Part shown: positions 12,040 through 24,029 of the stretch, piece by piece
Layout: the number at the start of each line of letters is the position of its first letter
Position numbering within the stretch: the stretch's first letter is position 1
Assembly: GCA_963969495.1 (NCBI GenBank)
Contig: OZ018321.1
Coordinates: forward strand, 69,143,035-69,207,034
DNA length: 64,000 nucleotides
Direction: 5' to 3'
Origin: Ceratothoa steindachneri
Lineage: Eukaryota > Arthropoda > Malacostraca > Isopoda > Cymothoidae
Program-made: the position numbers and the translations under genes
The notes under the pieces: model-generated
The model's database searches: none
What the model saw: the letters and a program-made list of their open reading frames with translations, nothing else
Told to the model about the DNA's origin: nothing

Positions 12040-13020
12040 GCGTCAATGGTTACGTGTCATATGGTCCGATACTTTAACCGCCTCTCCTTTACCCCACTGC
12101 CCCAAAGATCCTCGAGGTCGCTCGCAAAAAAGGATTACAATCAGCAGATTTCGTAGTCCGTTAATATAAACATAGCAGGGTGGGATAGCCTTTAGAATAA
12201 AGTTCTATGAACAGACTCACTGTTCCCTCTGATTGTTTATGGCTATTTTCGCCAAATAGACAAAATTTCACTTCGCCGTATGTAAACCATAAGGGCGAAT
12301 GGTCACAACGTTGAAAATTTATGCCATAGGAGAGAGGCTTAAAGGTGAGCCCATGACACCTATCCCCTTCGCATATGGGATAATCGACGTAAATATAGTT
12401 TGACCTGGAGAAATGGAAGGAAAATTGGAGTAGCAATCAAGACAAGAACATGAGTCCCGGAGTCAAATCGGGATTCAAGAAGACAGTGAAACCGAGTGGG
12501 ATCTTTCTTTCCGATACCGTTCCTTAAGGTACTTAGAAATGTAGACCAGTGGTATCGAGACACTCTCATACCATTCTCGTCTAGGGAAATCCCCTATCTC
12601 AGTTTTTATGAATAAAAACAGAGATAACCCTCACCATTGAGGAATACCAACGTGAATCCCCATTCTAGAAAAGATTCATCTCTTGGTCAAGTTTCACCAT
12701 CGAGAAGCCATCAAGTGGAACACACTGATTGGAATAACCCGTACATCCACAATCCCCTCACTTATATCTTCAAGTCAAGAAGCATCGCCACGCACTCCCC
12801 ACCTACGCCGGGATAAGCATCAACTGTTCGTCCTGAATAGCCTCAACAAGCGTCTCCTTTTCCCAGAGAGACGATCAACTGTTTTCTGAGCCAGACTCAT
12901 GACAGCGAGAAAGCTCCCATCAGACGCATCTCAAATCACCTCATCTAGGAGGTTCCCGTTCAAGGTCGTCCAACTCCAGACTCCCTCTTAGTTAAAGGTA
13001 AAAGAAATCCAAAACTTATT
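12040..13020. other. Unidentified block of higher GC within the Tigger element
   Basis: Composition here is closer to 45% GC than its AT-rich surroundings. Short open frames (12161-12436 minus, 12360-12569 minus, 12683-12889 plus) do not match a family I know. It may be an LTR or a nested element remnant: it sits between the transposase 3' end and the left terminal repeat, where little sequence is expected. Confidence 0.4.
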
Positions 13021-13263
13021 TATGTTCGTTAGTTAATATTGCGTGCGAAAGTGAATTTTATCGTCAACCATCGCGTAGTACTCATTAGTATTATTAATTT
13101 TTATTAGATCCCCTTATTATAGCATTAGTATATTTAAGGTTTCAATATTCAAATTTTTTATGTAATTAAAAGTATATTTTTGCCCTAGTTGTTTAATTAG
13201 ATCCTCGAAACGCTGCAAATGGCAATAGATATATAATATTACGAATCCTCGCTGGTTAAAGAA

Positions 13264-14871
13264 TCAAAAGTAAAATAAAGCACTCTTAGAGTAAAGTGGA
13301 ACGGATTTATTCATGTACGGAGCCAACGTACATACGTACTCGGCCGTATACCACGGCACTCCTGTTGACCACTGAAGTGTTAGAATGCCATTTTCTGCCA
13401 CTCTCCTTGTCTTCCCCCTGTGATAACACATTTCCTTATTTCCCGCAGTGGAAATGCTTCCATTACTTTCCTCCTTCCCTGAAGAAATTTCTTCAACCAC
13501 TTCTTGCTGCTCCCTGTACAGTTCTCACAGTTATTTAGTGGTTATTTCTGTGGTTTTCGACCAATCCCTCCTCATCATCACTATCTATATCCAAACCCAT
13601 GGTTTTCCCAAGGGACAAAATATCATCCACCTCCGGTGGTTCTGTGTCAAAGATTTCAAAGTCTCTGCCCCCCACAGTGTCTTGCAAGAAACCTATCCCC
13701 AGGTTTTGTCTATTATCCTCAAGCAATAAAGGATATTGAAATGGTTCTTCCAAAAGTCCCTGAGGGTTAGTTCTGTGTCAGAGGTCACTTCAAAGCACCT
13801 TTGAATGGGTGCTTTTGTGTAAAGCTTTTTTAAGTTTGAAATAACCTGCTGATCCATTGGCTGAATTAGAGGAGGGTTGTTAGGGGGCAAAAACATCACT
13901 AGGAAGAAGCTGTATTCACCCTATCCCCACGGCGATCTTCCTCCATGCATGGAGAATGAGCAGGAGCGTTGTCTTTCACCAGAAGGGGCTTGAGTGGTAT
14001 ATCTTTCTCCTCTCGATATTTTTTCACACTCGAGCAAACACTTCATATATCCACTGATTGAAAAACTGTTTTGTTATCTAAGCCTTAATATTAAACTGAG
14101 TTTACCTTTTATAACATTATCCTTTTTTAACACTCTTGGGTCTTCTGAGTGGTAGACAAACAAAGGTTTAATTTTGAGGTCCCAACTAGCATTAGCACAA
14201 AATAAGAGTGTAAGCCTGTATTATATAGGTTTGTGTTCTGGAAATAATTTCTTCTTTTCTGTGATGTAGGTCCTCTTAGGCATCTTCTTCCGGAAGAGGA
14301 CAGTTTTGTCACAATTATAGTCTAGGTTAGGAGTAAATCCCTCACTCTTTACGAAGTTTTTAAATTTCCAACAAACTATTCAGCAGAAACTTTGTCTGCA
14401 CTGGCAGCCTCCCCATGCCTAGCAACACTGTAAATGCTACTCCGCTTCGTAAATCGATCAAACCACCCCCTACTCGCTTTAATCTTATCACTTTGCGCAC
14501 GGGTTTTAGGGCTATCTCACTTGAAGTCATCATACAACCGCTTGCTTTTGCACAAATTATCGTTTGAAAAATGCTGGCACCAGCAAATTGTTTTTTGTGA
14601 ATCCAAACTAGCAAATTCTTTTCTACTTGTTTAATTAGGTGCCCTGTTCTCATCAAAAACGGTCACTCCTTTGCCATATTAGCCCTTTTTTAGCGTCTTT
14701 ATTATTCAGTATGGACGATATGGTTGATTTGGCCATACCATACTGAGTTGCTAGGTTGGATACACGTGTTCACTTTTCAAAGTTCGCAATGAGTTCTTTT
14801 TTCTATTCAATCGTGGTATTCACTGCTTTCCGTTTAGGCTTGTTTGAATTCCTGATATTTTTTGGACTCAT
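13264..14871 (-). pseudogene. Tigger/jerky-like transposase pseudogene (DDE_1, CENP-B type)
   Basis: From an ATG at 14871 (minus) it reads MSPKNIRNSNKPKRKAVNTT, then IANFESEHVSNLATQYGMAK, a CENP-B/pogo N-terminal helix-turn-helix. The HTH_Tnp-CENPB half is in 14360-14656. The DDE core follows: FxKKMPKRTYI with a DKT aspartate near 14300; DNAPAHSPCMEED near 13960 as the second aspartate; and FLPPNNPPLIQPMDQQVI at 13840-13899 as the third. The C-terminal tail (13535-13753) matches TIGD1-like proteins. All three catalytic aspartates can be seen, but frameshifts and stops (for example near 14810, 14650, 14120) break the frame, so it is dead. Confidence 0.82.
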
Positions 14872-15082
14872 GGCTCACTATTTTCAATAAAAATAAAATA
14901 ATAGCAATAAATTACTCTAGCACAAACTTACAAATGCTAGCACGAGACTAACCTGAAGTTTACGCCAGTGAGGATGTCCGAATCGCGGGGCAGCGTACGA
15001 ATGACGAGTTGAATTTTACGTGAACATTTGGACGAATGGCGAGATGTATGAATGGGGAGACGTGTGAATGACGGGGTTCAAT

Positions 15083-17225
15083 CGTGAAACAAACATAGGT
15101 CCTAGAAGGTAGCTAATGAGAAGAAGGAAAGAAGCGGAACTATTAGTCTAGCTGGTAGCTTGTGAACGGAACATTACTACTCAAGAGAAACAAAAATAAA
15201 TGAAATTTATTTGTCACCACCGATCTGAGAAGCAACTTACATCTGAAGGGTTAAGCCTAGCAACGGCCAATACTATATATAGTCTAGCCAGGAAAATTTT
15301 GACTTGTTTTAAGCATGTACAAAACAACTTTCACCTAACTTTCCTGTATGATAATCTGCAAAATCAGTTTGGCACAGAACAAAAACATTGAGAAAGATGG
15401 GCATAACTGACATTCAACGTAACCTCACTGCCTTGCTTAATTCGCGAGTCTAATCATGTGTCAACCTATAATACATAAAGACTATTAGAGGTCGAGTGTA
15501 GATCAAGGCTGCCAAATAAAGTGATATTTCACTCAGGCGGTTCGTTGGTAAATACTAAAAAAAATAGAGCGAATAAAAAATATCGTTTGTTTTCTATTAA
15601 GCTTTGTTCCTTTCCTTTTATTAAAAACATATGAGATATTAATTTAAATACTTGTTATAAAAAATGTAAGTTTCTATATTTTTATTATTAACTATCAAAT
15701 AACCTATTTAATGTTGTTACTGAGCCACAAATTGTCTGGCCGAACAGCACAAGACCTGGTTTTCATCATAAAGCACCGAAGGAGTATATATTTTGTTATT
15801 GCGTTTTCGATTAAGTGAAATGGGATTATTTACTAAATTTTGAGATTTTGAGTGAGTTTATTATGTAACTGTTCATAATCTTCAGTAATTATTTAGGTTA
15901 AGTTAACAATCAAATATTTAGTTGAAGAAAAGTTTACTCCCGAATATAAATAATTATTTTATAAAAACAGATAATAAACAAACTTTTGTTGCACACAATA
16001 ACTCAATCAGGCAAATACTGCGCGGCAAATTCTACCAAACAATTTTAAGTAAAAGACTTCCATAAAACCTCACTCATTACAGTAACTTAGAGTAGAAGTG
16101 CAACAGTATATAACTGTAAAAATAACCCGTAAATCACTCGCAATTTTAATTCAATATTTTATACTAGTTATATTTTCTTTTTTATTTCAGCAATGTAATT
16201 TGCCATTAACTTCCTGTTTGGGAAATTCTTTTCCAGGCAAATATAATGGCAACGATTTGGTGGAACGCGTAGATCCGAGCCTGAAAGCCTCTCTCCTAAC
16301 AAAACAGTCTCCAAACAAATGGCAGGAAAACCTCTTAGTCATACGCAATTTACCCAAGTTGGATAGCCAATAATCTCTTTCATATTTAATGTACGGCTAC
16401 TGTTTATGCCTTCTGGGTGAATTATCTCAGCAGTCGCTGCAGCAATCCATTTCAAAATCAATTCATCTTAGATTTAAAATTCAGAATCTAAACATTAAGA
16501 CCCATAGTCTCCAGGTGACTGACGCTCCAAGATATATACATCACATAACGATTACAAAACTGTACCCGCTTTCGTTGTGGACATCGAAGTACGTATTAGA
16601 TTTACAGATCATTACACAAGCCCGCACAATATTTTGCAATACAATAAACACACCAATCCTCCCTCAAACCCACGGTTCTTTCAGACAATGACTGGCGGCA
16701 TATTTTCCCTGACGCAATCAATGAATTCCGTGAGATGGGTTATGCAATCCAAATCCATTAACTCTATGCCATCGTGATATCAGAACTAAGATGTTGGTTG
16801 AATGTCCTGATCGTTATATCCCAAATTTCCTTTTCGATACGCTTCGTCTCGTTTAGGATTAGTGGCTAGAACAACATAATTTTAATTATCATTGTTATCA
16901 TTTTCCATTTTATTGTCAATATTATACGAATCAAATCTTGGATATTATGCGCGAGGAAAACAATCAAAATACAATAATCTGTACTTAAAATTTTAAAATT
17001 ATGTAATTTTAATTCTTTACTCGATTCTTCATGGTGAATGATTGGTGTTGAAATAATCTGCACCCAATTGTTCTTATTTTAAAGATGAGCTGATGATACC
17101 CCTCGTATCGTTCATTCCAGAGACCTCCTAATCACAGATGACATATTTTGCGAACCCAAATGAGTTCCTAGAAATTGTAGTTCCTTTTGCGCAGAGCCGA
17201 CAGACAGATAAATCTGTTTGTATTT

Positions 17226-17227
<2 letters not shown>
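15083..17227. other. Unassigned region with unexplained short ORFs
   Basis: No family recognised. The frame 16098-16373 follows a T-rich run ending TTTCAG at 16185-16190, which resembles a splice acceptor, and reads a soluble peptide (GKYNGNDLVERVDPSLKAS). A lone exon of a host gene cannot be excluded, but there is no homology I can name and no partner exon. The frames 16389-16691 and 16577-16777 overlap each other and look like chance. Confidence 0.4.

Positions 17228-17229
<2 letters not shown>

Positions 17230-17266
<37 letters not shown>
17230..17266. repeat. (TA)n microsatellite
   Basis: About 37 bp of TA dinucleotides. Confidence 0.97.
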
Positions 17267-17271
<5 letters not shown>

Positions 17272-17424
17272 GAGACTCCAGGTCATCAGCGTCACTCAGG
17301 CTCATCACAGATTTCGCATGACATGGATAAAAGAAGGTAAGAGACGTAATGCGCACCCCACTGAAAATGAATTCAATAATAAGACAGAAATATAGATTTA
17401 ATATAAAAATTACTCACTTCATTT

Positions 17425-17790
17425 ATACATGAACTCAAGTCTTCTTAGTTTGATGGTGAACTCGTATAATATCCTGTCGTGCAGCTCCTTCTTCTGTCCA
17501 AGTCGTTCAAAAGGGTGCTCTAGATGGAAAGACGAGCCAGTGAATCCAGCTGTTCTTGGGTCATTGTGCTTCTCAGATGTGAGGGGAGTTTATCCAACTT
17601 TGTTGAACTTCTCTCACTAGCGACTGATGTTAAGGGGACGGTCAGCACTAGCTTAATTAGTTTAATGGATTCCTGCATAGCGGAAGTAAACTCCAATGTA
17701 TACAGTAATTCTAAAATGGAGTTAATTGAGTTGCACTTTTTGGAATCACTATCAATATACATATATTTTAGCTTGTTCACTAAGCTCTAC
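17425..17790 (-). pseudogene. hAT transposase C-terminal (dimerisation) fragment
   Basis: On the minus strand the frame 17520-17780 reads KLVLTVPLTSVASERSSTKL, then SHLRSTMTQEQLDSLARLSI. This is the hAT C-terminal block (expected ASERSFS...LR/K..LRSTM..RL..L). The FSxLKRIK segment is frame-damaged. Past 17520 the reading continues in another frame into FERLGQKKELHD-like sequence. Only this end of the transposase is present. It is separate from and opposite to the hAT copy at 18.3-20.4 kb. Confidence 0.75.
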
Positions 17791-17962
17791 GAAAATATTT
17801 AAATTGCGACCAGGCTCAATCAAACGACCCCGACTTAATTGGCTGCAATTACTTACTTGAAGTGAGTGTTGGCAGAAATAAAATCAGCTTGCAAATACAC
17901 GTTCACTTTACTAAATTCATACTCTGGCTAAGCTTGAACACCAAGTGCCAGAGTCACTACTG

Positions 17963-17996
<34 letters not shown>
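17963..17996. repeat. (TA)n microsatellite
   Basis: About 34 bp of TA dinucleotides. Confidence 0.95.
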
Positions 17997-18092
17997 GGTA
18001 TTTTCCCTATAATAGCCAATATCAGTCCGGCCAGCCGACACTGCGTGAGCACAGCGCTGCCACTATTCGTGAAGCCAGTGCTGTGGGGGGAG

Positions 18093-18140
18093 CCTAACCT
18101 AACTTAACCCAACCTAACCTAACCTAACCTAACCTAACCT
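18093..18140. repeat. Interstitial telomere-type repeat (CCTAA)n
   Basis: About ten pentamer units of CCTAA (TTAGG on the other strand), the first few imperfect (CTTAA, CCCAA) and the last six perfect. TTAGG is the ancestral arthropod telomere repeat. The tract is internal and borders a hAT copy, so it marks either a healed break, a telomere-derived insertion or simple-repeat growth. Confidence 0.85.
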
Positions 18141-18356
18141 GATAATTATAATACAGAAAAATCATAACAATGAAATTAAGAATCTGCACAGGAAATGGAA
18201 TATACCATCATGTAGAGGAAAAATACTGTATTAGGTGAGTTAATTCACTGGATTAACAAATACTGATAAAATCAGAATAACTTAGCTTTGGTTGTGGCTT
18301 ATAGGCTTTTCAGTTATTTATATATCTTTTTAGCCATAGGTTGATCAAGAACAATT

Positions 18357-20375
18357 ATGGCAGATCCAAGCTGTCAAGTTAAGTATTTACAAGGCCTAAA
18401 CTTTACTCGACTGACGCTAAGTGAAAAAATTGACATTAAAACAAAAGAAAGACCTACACCAGTGCTGTGCCTTGAACAAAATGCCAAGAGGAGGAATCTA
18501 GAATACACACGCAAATTTAACTTGAGTGTTTATGAAAAATGACTGGCTCTGTAGATGTGAAAAGGCTAATGCTTTGATTTGCTTCCCATGTCTCTTATTT
18601 GGTGGGGACCTAGGCTGGACGAAGAGTGGAATGAGAGACCTGAGACATTTACAAGATAAAATAGTTAAACGTGAAAAATCAGCTAAACACTTACATAATG
18701 TGGTTAGTCTTTCGTTACTGGGCAGTGTAAACATTGCTACTGAAATGAGCTCCGCATACAGACTCTCAGTTGCAAAAACCCAATAAACAAGTGAGAAAAT
18801 CAGAGCTGTTGTTTCAAAACTTGTGGATTGTTTAAAGTTCTGTGGTAAGTTTGAACTCACACTCAGAGGACACGATGAAGGGCTTACTTTCAAGTATCCT
18901 GGATTATTTCATAGAATAGTAGAGTTTGCTTGTGAACTGGATTCTAGCTTAAATGCTCATTTAAAGACCGCAACAGTATTCAGAGGAATATCTAATACTA
19001 TACAGAATGAAATCTTGGAATCAACACTAGAAATATGCAGAAACATGATTAAAGAAGAGGTAAAATCCACAAGTTTTGTAGCAGTGATGTGTGATGAAAC
19101 AACATACATTAATGATAAAACACAGATGGTAATTGTTTTAAGATATGAGATAGATGGAAAACCTGTTGAGAGATTCTGGGGATTTTTTAACCCTCTCAGG
19201 TTGACTGCAGAAGACCTATCAAGTGTGCTATTTGAAGAGCTACAGGCATTCATTGGTGATTGTCCTCATAAGCTTATCGCTCAGACTTATGATGGTGCAC
19301 CTACATTACGTGGAGCTAAGAGTGGTGTGCAAGTTAGAATAAAAGAAATATTTAGCCAGGCTCACTTTGTACATTGCTATTCACGCCAACTTTGCTTGAC
19401 TTTGTAAAAGGCAGCATCCCAAAATTATAAAGTTAGAGTCTTTTTAACAGTTTGTCAGAAATACCAGCTTCCTTTTCTAACTCTCCACAAAGAATGGCTA
19501 CATTAGAGAATGTTGCAGATTCCTACAGAATTCCTAGGTTTCGACAACACACTGGAACTTCAAAAGCAGAACTATGAATGTTGTGTATGAAATGAAAGAT
19601 ATAATCATTGAATGTTGCAGTAAACTAGAGTAATCTAACTCAAAGAGAATGGTAAAGGATCCCGAGTTCAATTTTTGGCTGGTATTTTTCTCTAAAGTAA
19701 TATTCCATGTAGATATTTTGTTTTCACAGCTTCAATCCAGAAATATTGATGCAGTTAAAGCTTATGCTTTAAATTTTGCAGTTCAAAGAATAAGAGTTGC
19801 ACGTGATGAGTGTGATACAAAGATGCAAGAGCTACCTGAAAATAAAAGAATAAAACCTGAAATGCCTGAGACAAGTAGAACAACACCTGCAAAGGAGGGG
19901 GGGTGATGTAATTATTATGCAGTGTTGAGAGATATTTCGCTTCACTAACCATCTGAAAGCAAGCAAGTTACTTCTAGTGAACAATTTTCCTACATATTCC
20001 ATTAATTTCCCGCTAATGAACTTAGACTGGCGCAGATGCTTCATGAATGCTTGTAAAAGAAAAATTAAGAACTGAATTTACAGTACTATACACTAAGGAA
20101 GATTTATGAAAGTCACAAAACCTCACAGATCTACTCAAGAAAATAAATGATAATAATTTACAGTTAGCATTTTCAGAAACTGTCAAGTTATGGAAAATTC
20201 TAATAACAACTCCAATGACAACAGCCGAAGCAGAAAGGTGCTTTTCAACTTTAAGAAGGATTAAAACTTACCTACGTAGCACTATGGCTACTGAAAGACT
20301 GTCTGCTTAAGCAATTGCATCAATTGAAAGTGCAATGGTAATGGAATCAAAGAACTTCAATTGAGCTGTCATAAT
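18357..20375 (+). pseudogene. hAT-family transposase pseudogene (ZMYM1/DUF4371-like)
   Basis: From the ATG at 18357 the product has a TTF/ZMYM-type zinc finger (WLCRCEKANALICFPCLLFGG, split here by a stop at 18540). The long core frame 18823-19407 holds VMCDETTYINDKTQM with the first acidic residue, LIAQTYDGAPTLRG with the second, and HCYSRQLCLTL in the insertion-domain region. The C-terminal block at about 20200-20350 (PMTTAEAERCFSTL, RIKTYLRSTMATERLSA) supplies the conserved Glu and dimerisation helices. Full-length relatives run 650-800 residues, which fits the span. Stops at 18540, 18784 and 19407 and the gap near 19410-19640 disable it. Terminal repeats were not found. Confidence 0.85.
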
Positions 20376-20680
20376 TTATTTCGTTACAAGTAAAAGCAGG
20401 TGCATGCATTTTATTTTCAAGTAGGCTAACTAACTAGCCTACTTCTGTATATAATCTCCTTTCCCTGGTTGCCACTAGTACTAGTCTACCCCTTTTTCCC
20501 CTTCTTCCCAAGCCAAGCTACCTCTCTAGGACCTGAAATTCCTGACTTGACTGCTGTACTGCTGTGCTGTAGACTGCTGACTGCTGTGGATAATTAAATG
20601 CAAAATAAGTATGTATAGTACTATAGTTTTAATTTTAAACATGATATTGTAATTTAAAATTATTATGCAGTCCCCTCCAC
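20376..20680. other. Flank of the hAT copy, nothing recognised
   Basis: A CTGCTG-like simple stretch (about 20545-20590) and AT-rich DNA. The expected right terminal repeat of the hAT element should lie here or just beyond but I could not pair it with a left end. Confidence 0.4.
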
Positions 20681-20689
20681 TTTTTATAC

Positions 20690-21260
20690 CACGAGCCGTC
20701 ACTGATTACCAAGCCAATCCAAAATACATTGCTAAATACCGTGCGCCATTTATAAGTGTGTTCTTAGGAAGGAAATATATGCTTTGTCTCTCTTGTAAAC
20801 TGAAACAACCACAAATATTTTGGGTGTATTTAGAGTCTATTCTATTTGAGTCAATGGGCCTACGAACCTTTTTAGGACAGCTTCTGAATTTTAAAAATGT
20901 TGAGTCATCGCTAAATAAAACTTTCTCCACTGCTCAACAGTCCAATGAATGTATTTTCAACAAAATGCGACACATTTGTTACGCAATTTTTCATTAAAGA
21001 ATGGTTTCTTTGCAGCGTAGTGAGATGATAATCCGAGTGCTTTTTGTAACCGCTCTCGGATAGTTCGTTAAAAACATCAGATAATAAATTATTCATATTA
21101 AATTTTAGTTCTTTCGCAGTTATTGTTGGATTATTGAGTAATAAACTTTTCATAAGCATGTCTGCTCGCAAATTTGTTAAACTTGGTATGCCAAATCGTT
21201 TTAGGTACTGGCGTACATAGGTTAACATTGTTTTAGCACGTGAAACCTATAAATTAAAAG
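20690..21260 (-). pseudogene. Tc1-like transposase, 3'-truncated
   Basis: The minus strand reads YLKRFGIPSLTNLRADMLMK and ITAKELKFNMNNLLSDV (DNA-binding half, 20911-21228), then AAKKPFFNEKLRNKCVAF. The first catalytic block follows at 20920 and below: VLFSDDSTFLKF, with the aspartate of the SDxS motif kept. It goes on to FLPKNTLINGARYL near 20720 and stops being recognisable at about 20690, before the second and third catalytic residues. The copy is truncated at that point and carries frameshifts near 21000-21060. Confidence 0.75.
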
Positions 21261-22160
21261 TATATTGGGCTATGTTTAATTCGTTAGTTATCTATCTCTG
21301 AGATTTCTAACATTTATGAAGAGCAAAAATAGCACCTCTACTCTCACTCTCGAGTTGCTTCTTATCACATTAGAAATAAATTTATTTTAAACTATTTTCT
21401 GTAAAAACAATCACAAAATAATAAAGAAATGGTAAAAAAAATTAAATCGGACTATTTGACGCACCCCTCACGCAACGAACGCAACCACAATAGTAACTTA
21501 AGATTACATCGGAAAGCTGTCATATCAGAGCATTATAGAAAAGCTATCAGATATCGCTAGAAGAAATAGAAAGTGAATTATGCGTCTGTGAATATCATTG
21601 AAAATATTACAAATTTCGAGGGTGATTGGATAATTTTTGAGGCCACGATATATATATAAGCAATAAATGCAAAAGAGCCCATAAGGAAAATAAAACGAAA
21701 ACTCCAAAAACTTTCGAATTCTATTCGAAGTTTATTATTAAGGAAAGAAGGGAAAATACACCAAAAACATTTTTATAAATCCATGGTGGGAGTGTGAGTA
21801 GAGATAATACCGAAGACAAGACATTAACCAATCATAAAGTGAATTAATGGCATTTAGGTTAAACATAAGAGAAGAAGACATGATAAAAAAAGAGAGGTAA
21901 ATCTAAAATAAACTCTTCATTGCCAGGTAGGTCCAAATATCTTAACACTGCACCAAGGATTAACATAAAAACGATTGAGAAACAAGAACAGAGACCTTAC
22001 AGGATGTGACAACTTGAAAAACCGATGAAAAAAAATAAAGCGCTTTTTCGACTGAGCTAACGATACCAACGGCATAAGAAAAGACAGTTTCCCCAAATAC
22101 ATATTTCCTTCGCATCGCACCTCCCGAAGACCACTCTCCAAGGAAACTGCACTTGCAGGA

Positions 22161-22162
<2 letters not shown>
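21261..22162. other. Unassigned stretch
   Basis: No recognised coding family. It contains a short near-palindrome around 21713-21730 (TTCGAATTCTATTCGAA) and A-rich runs. The minus-strand frame 21917-22141 has no homology I recognise and runs into the (TA)n tract. Confidence 0.45.

Positions 22163-22233
<71 letters not shown>
22163..22233. repeat. (TA)n microsatellite
   Basis: About 70 bp of TA dinucleotides followed by two GATA units. Confidence 0.97.
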
Positions 22234-22235
<2 letters not shown>

Positions 22236-22349
22236 TAGATACAAAAGGGGAAACAAATTACTTATGGTAGTTCAATGAATTAAGGGAAGATTAACTAGGT
22301 AAACTAGGGATGACCATACAAGATCACTTTACCTTTAAGCGCGGGCGAA

Positions 22350-23121
22350 TTTGATGGGGGGTGCATGACAATGGCGCAGGTCTTCAAGAAGATACTTCGG
22401 GGAGTCCTGAGGAGGAGAAGTCGCAGATGGGGTTGGATTACTTTGAGATACAGAATGAGATTTTCTCTGCTCCAGAGAGAAGTAATCTCAACTGGAGACG
22501 ATTCTGCAGATCGGCTGGGAGTCTCAGTCTCGAAAGAACAGGAATCTTGAAGGATTGGTGAAGATGAGAGGGCCGCACACCTCTCCGGGAAGAAGAGGGC
22601 TCGACAGCTTTCCTCTCAACATGGGGCAAAGCTTAACGAAGGTAGATCTGCTGGCGAGATCTTCGACGAAGTACGACGACGGGTAACAGGGGTTCACGGG
22701 AAACAGGCTAGATGGAGTGGATGCCCGGCTTTCAACCTCCTCGAGAGATAGTGCGTTTTGGGTTAAATACCCTGGCGGCTGATCCGATAGGCACTTCAGG
22801 GCCTTGCGGTCTCTAAGGGATTCTTGGCACCAGGCTAAGCAAACATATTTTATGATAACGTGTCGTTCCAGACGATGAAGCCTGCCTCGCGATATGGGGA
22901 TAGGGTTAATATGGCTGCGCACAGCGTTATCGTATGGGACGAACGGGGGCGATTGGCTCCTGAAAGAAGCACAGCTGGGACGGGTGATTAAGCGAGTGAC
23001 GCACTCTTTCTCAGCTTGGCTTTCTAAAATTGTCTCGCTGGCTCTCGTGGTGTTGAAAGAATAGAGGAGTATTTAAAACGGGCTTCCCCTCACATTGGTC
23101 CTTCGATGGCATCACCTTACA
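22350..23121 (-). repeat. Candidate 3' LTR of the minus-strand Gmr1-like element
   Basis: About 320 bp past the last RNase H-like codons, the minus strand shows a purine run (GGAAAAGGGAGGCG, 23135-23122) directly followed by TGTAAGGTGATG, the pattern of a polypurine tract and LTR start. Within it a TTTTAAATA box lies near 23075. The downstream end is not fixed, since a partner LTR is missing; the composition change near 22350 is used as the limit. The short open frames here are chance products of moderate GC. Confidence 0.45.
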
Positions 23122-23439
23122 CGCCTCCCTTTTCCAAGATAACGTTTTCCTGATAAGAATAGGAGGGAAAAGGGCATCCCCAAAACATGGGAGGAGTGGG
23201 GTATGGGAAAAACTTTACTTGAGTCTACAGGAGCACACAAAGCGTGGGCATTCAAATTTAAGTCGACACAGCGGTCTTTAAATGAATGAATGACTTTTGT
23301 TTAATCCCTGGTGCAGGGAATACTGAAAAATGGTAAAAAGGAGTTCTAGAATTATAGAAACAAAACGACTACCCAGAGTCGATTATGTGCACGAGAGTAC
23401 AATGCTTATTAAATTTTACTTCGCAGGGGGAGGATCATC

Positions 23440-23885
23440 GACCGGATTCCTACTTAGTCATTCTGCAACACAGTTTTCTCTCCTTTTAAGTTCCATATTC
23501 GGAACTGGTATTTCATTAGAAGTAAACTGCAACGCATAAGCCTCCCGTTCTAGCTTTTACAATTCTATAATTAAGCCAATGGTCGATGATCGGTTTTGAT
23601 AACGAACTTCGTACCTAACTAATATGTTTGGAATTTCTGTACTCTCCATACGATCGCTAGAGTTTCAAGTTCTATGACCGCATAGTTCCTTTCGCGTGAT
23701 GAGAGCTTCCGGCTAGCGTACGCAATGGGGTAACTGTTGCCCTCATCTTCATACTGGTGCAAGACGCACCCGATGCCTTCAGTACAAGCATCCGTTCGTA
23801 TCTCAAAAGGTTTGTTCGTGTTCGGGAGTCTCAGTATGAGAGCTGATCTTGGTCTTTCCTTAAATTGATGGAAGTGGTAGGTCAC
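23440..23885 (-). pseudogene. RNase H domain of the minus-strand gypsy element
   Basis: The frame 23619-23885 reads FEIRTDACTEGIGCVLHQYE, then PIAYASRKLSSRERNYAVIE, then LETLAIVWRVQKFQTY: the first Asp strand and the Glu helix of a Ty3/gypsy RNase H. In another frame it goes on to FVIKTDHRPLA (third acidic residue) down to about 23560, and a MRCSLLLMKYQFRI block near 23520-23470. Catalytic residues are kept up to the third; the frame is broken after QTY by a stop. The domain degrades the RNA strand of the cDNA hybrid during reverse transcription. Confidence 0.8.
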
Positions 23886-24029
23886 TTTCCGGTTCCATGC
23901 GAGGGGTCCGGGTAACGTTTCTTTACAACGGAGCTATGGGGCAACGCTAAAGGTGTAAAATTCGGGACAAAACGTAGGTAAAAGAACATCGACCAGAGAA
24001 AAGAGCGTGATTGCTTTTTAGTAAGTGGG

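Larger units (their letters stand above)
11443..15082 (-). mobile_element. Tigger/pogo-type DNA transposon, decayed, with candidate inverted ends
   Basis: A minus-strand Tigger transposase pseudogene (13264-14871) lies between two candidate termini. The left end at 11444 reads GTGGAACCCCGCCATTC. The right end at 15066-15080, read on the minus strand, gives TTGAACCCCGTCATTC. The shared TGAACCCCGYCATTC core supports a terminal inverted repeat of about 15 bp. Inside the right end a series of related CGAATGxCGAG-like units recurs between 14993 and 15080. The left arm is unusually long because it includes an unexplained block (12040-13020), perhaps a nested insertion. No clean TA duplication was confirmed. 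Confidence 0.6.

Noticed and set aside
22361..22922. Overlapping frames on both strands
   Set aside because: They lie in a GC-richer candidate LTR; no frame matches a protein family and several overlap in all phases.
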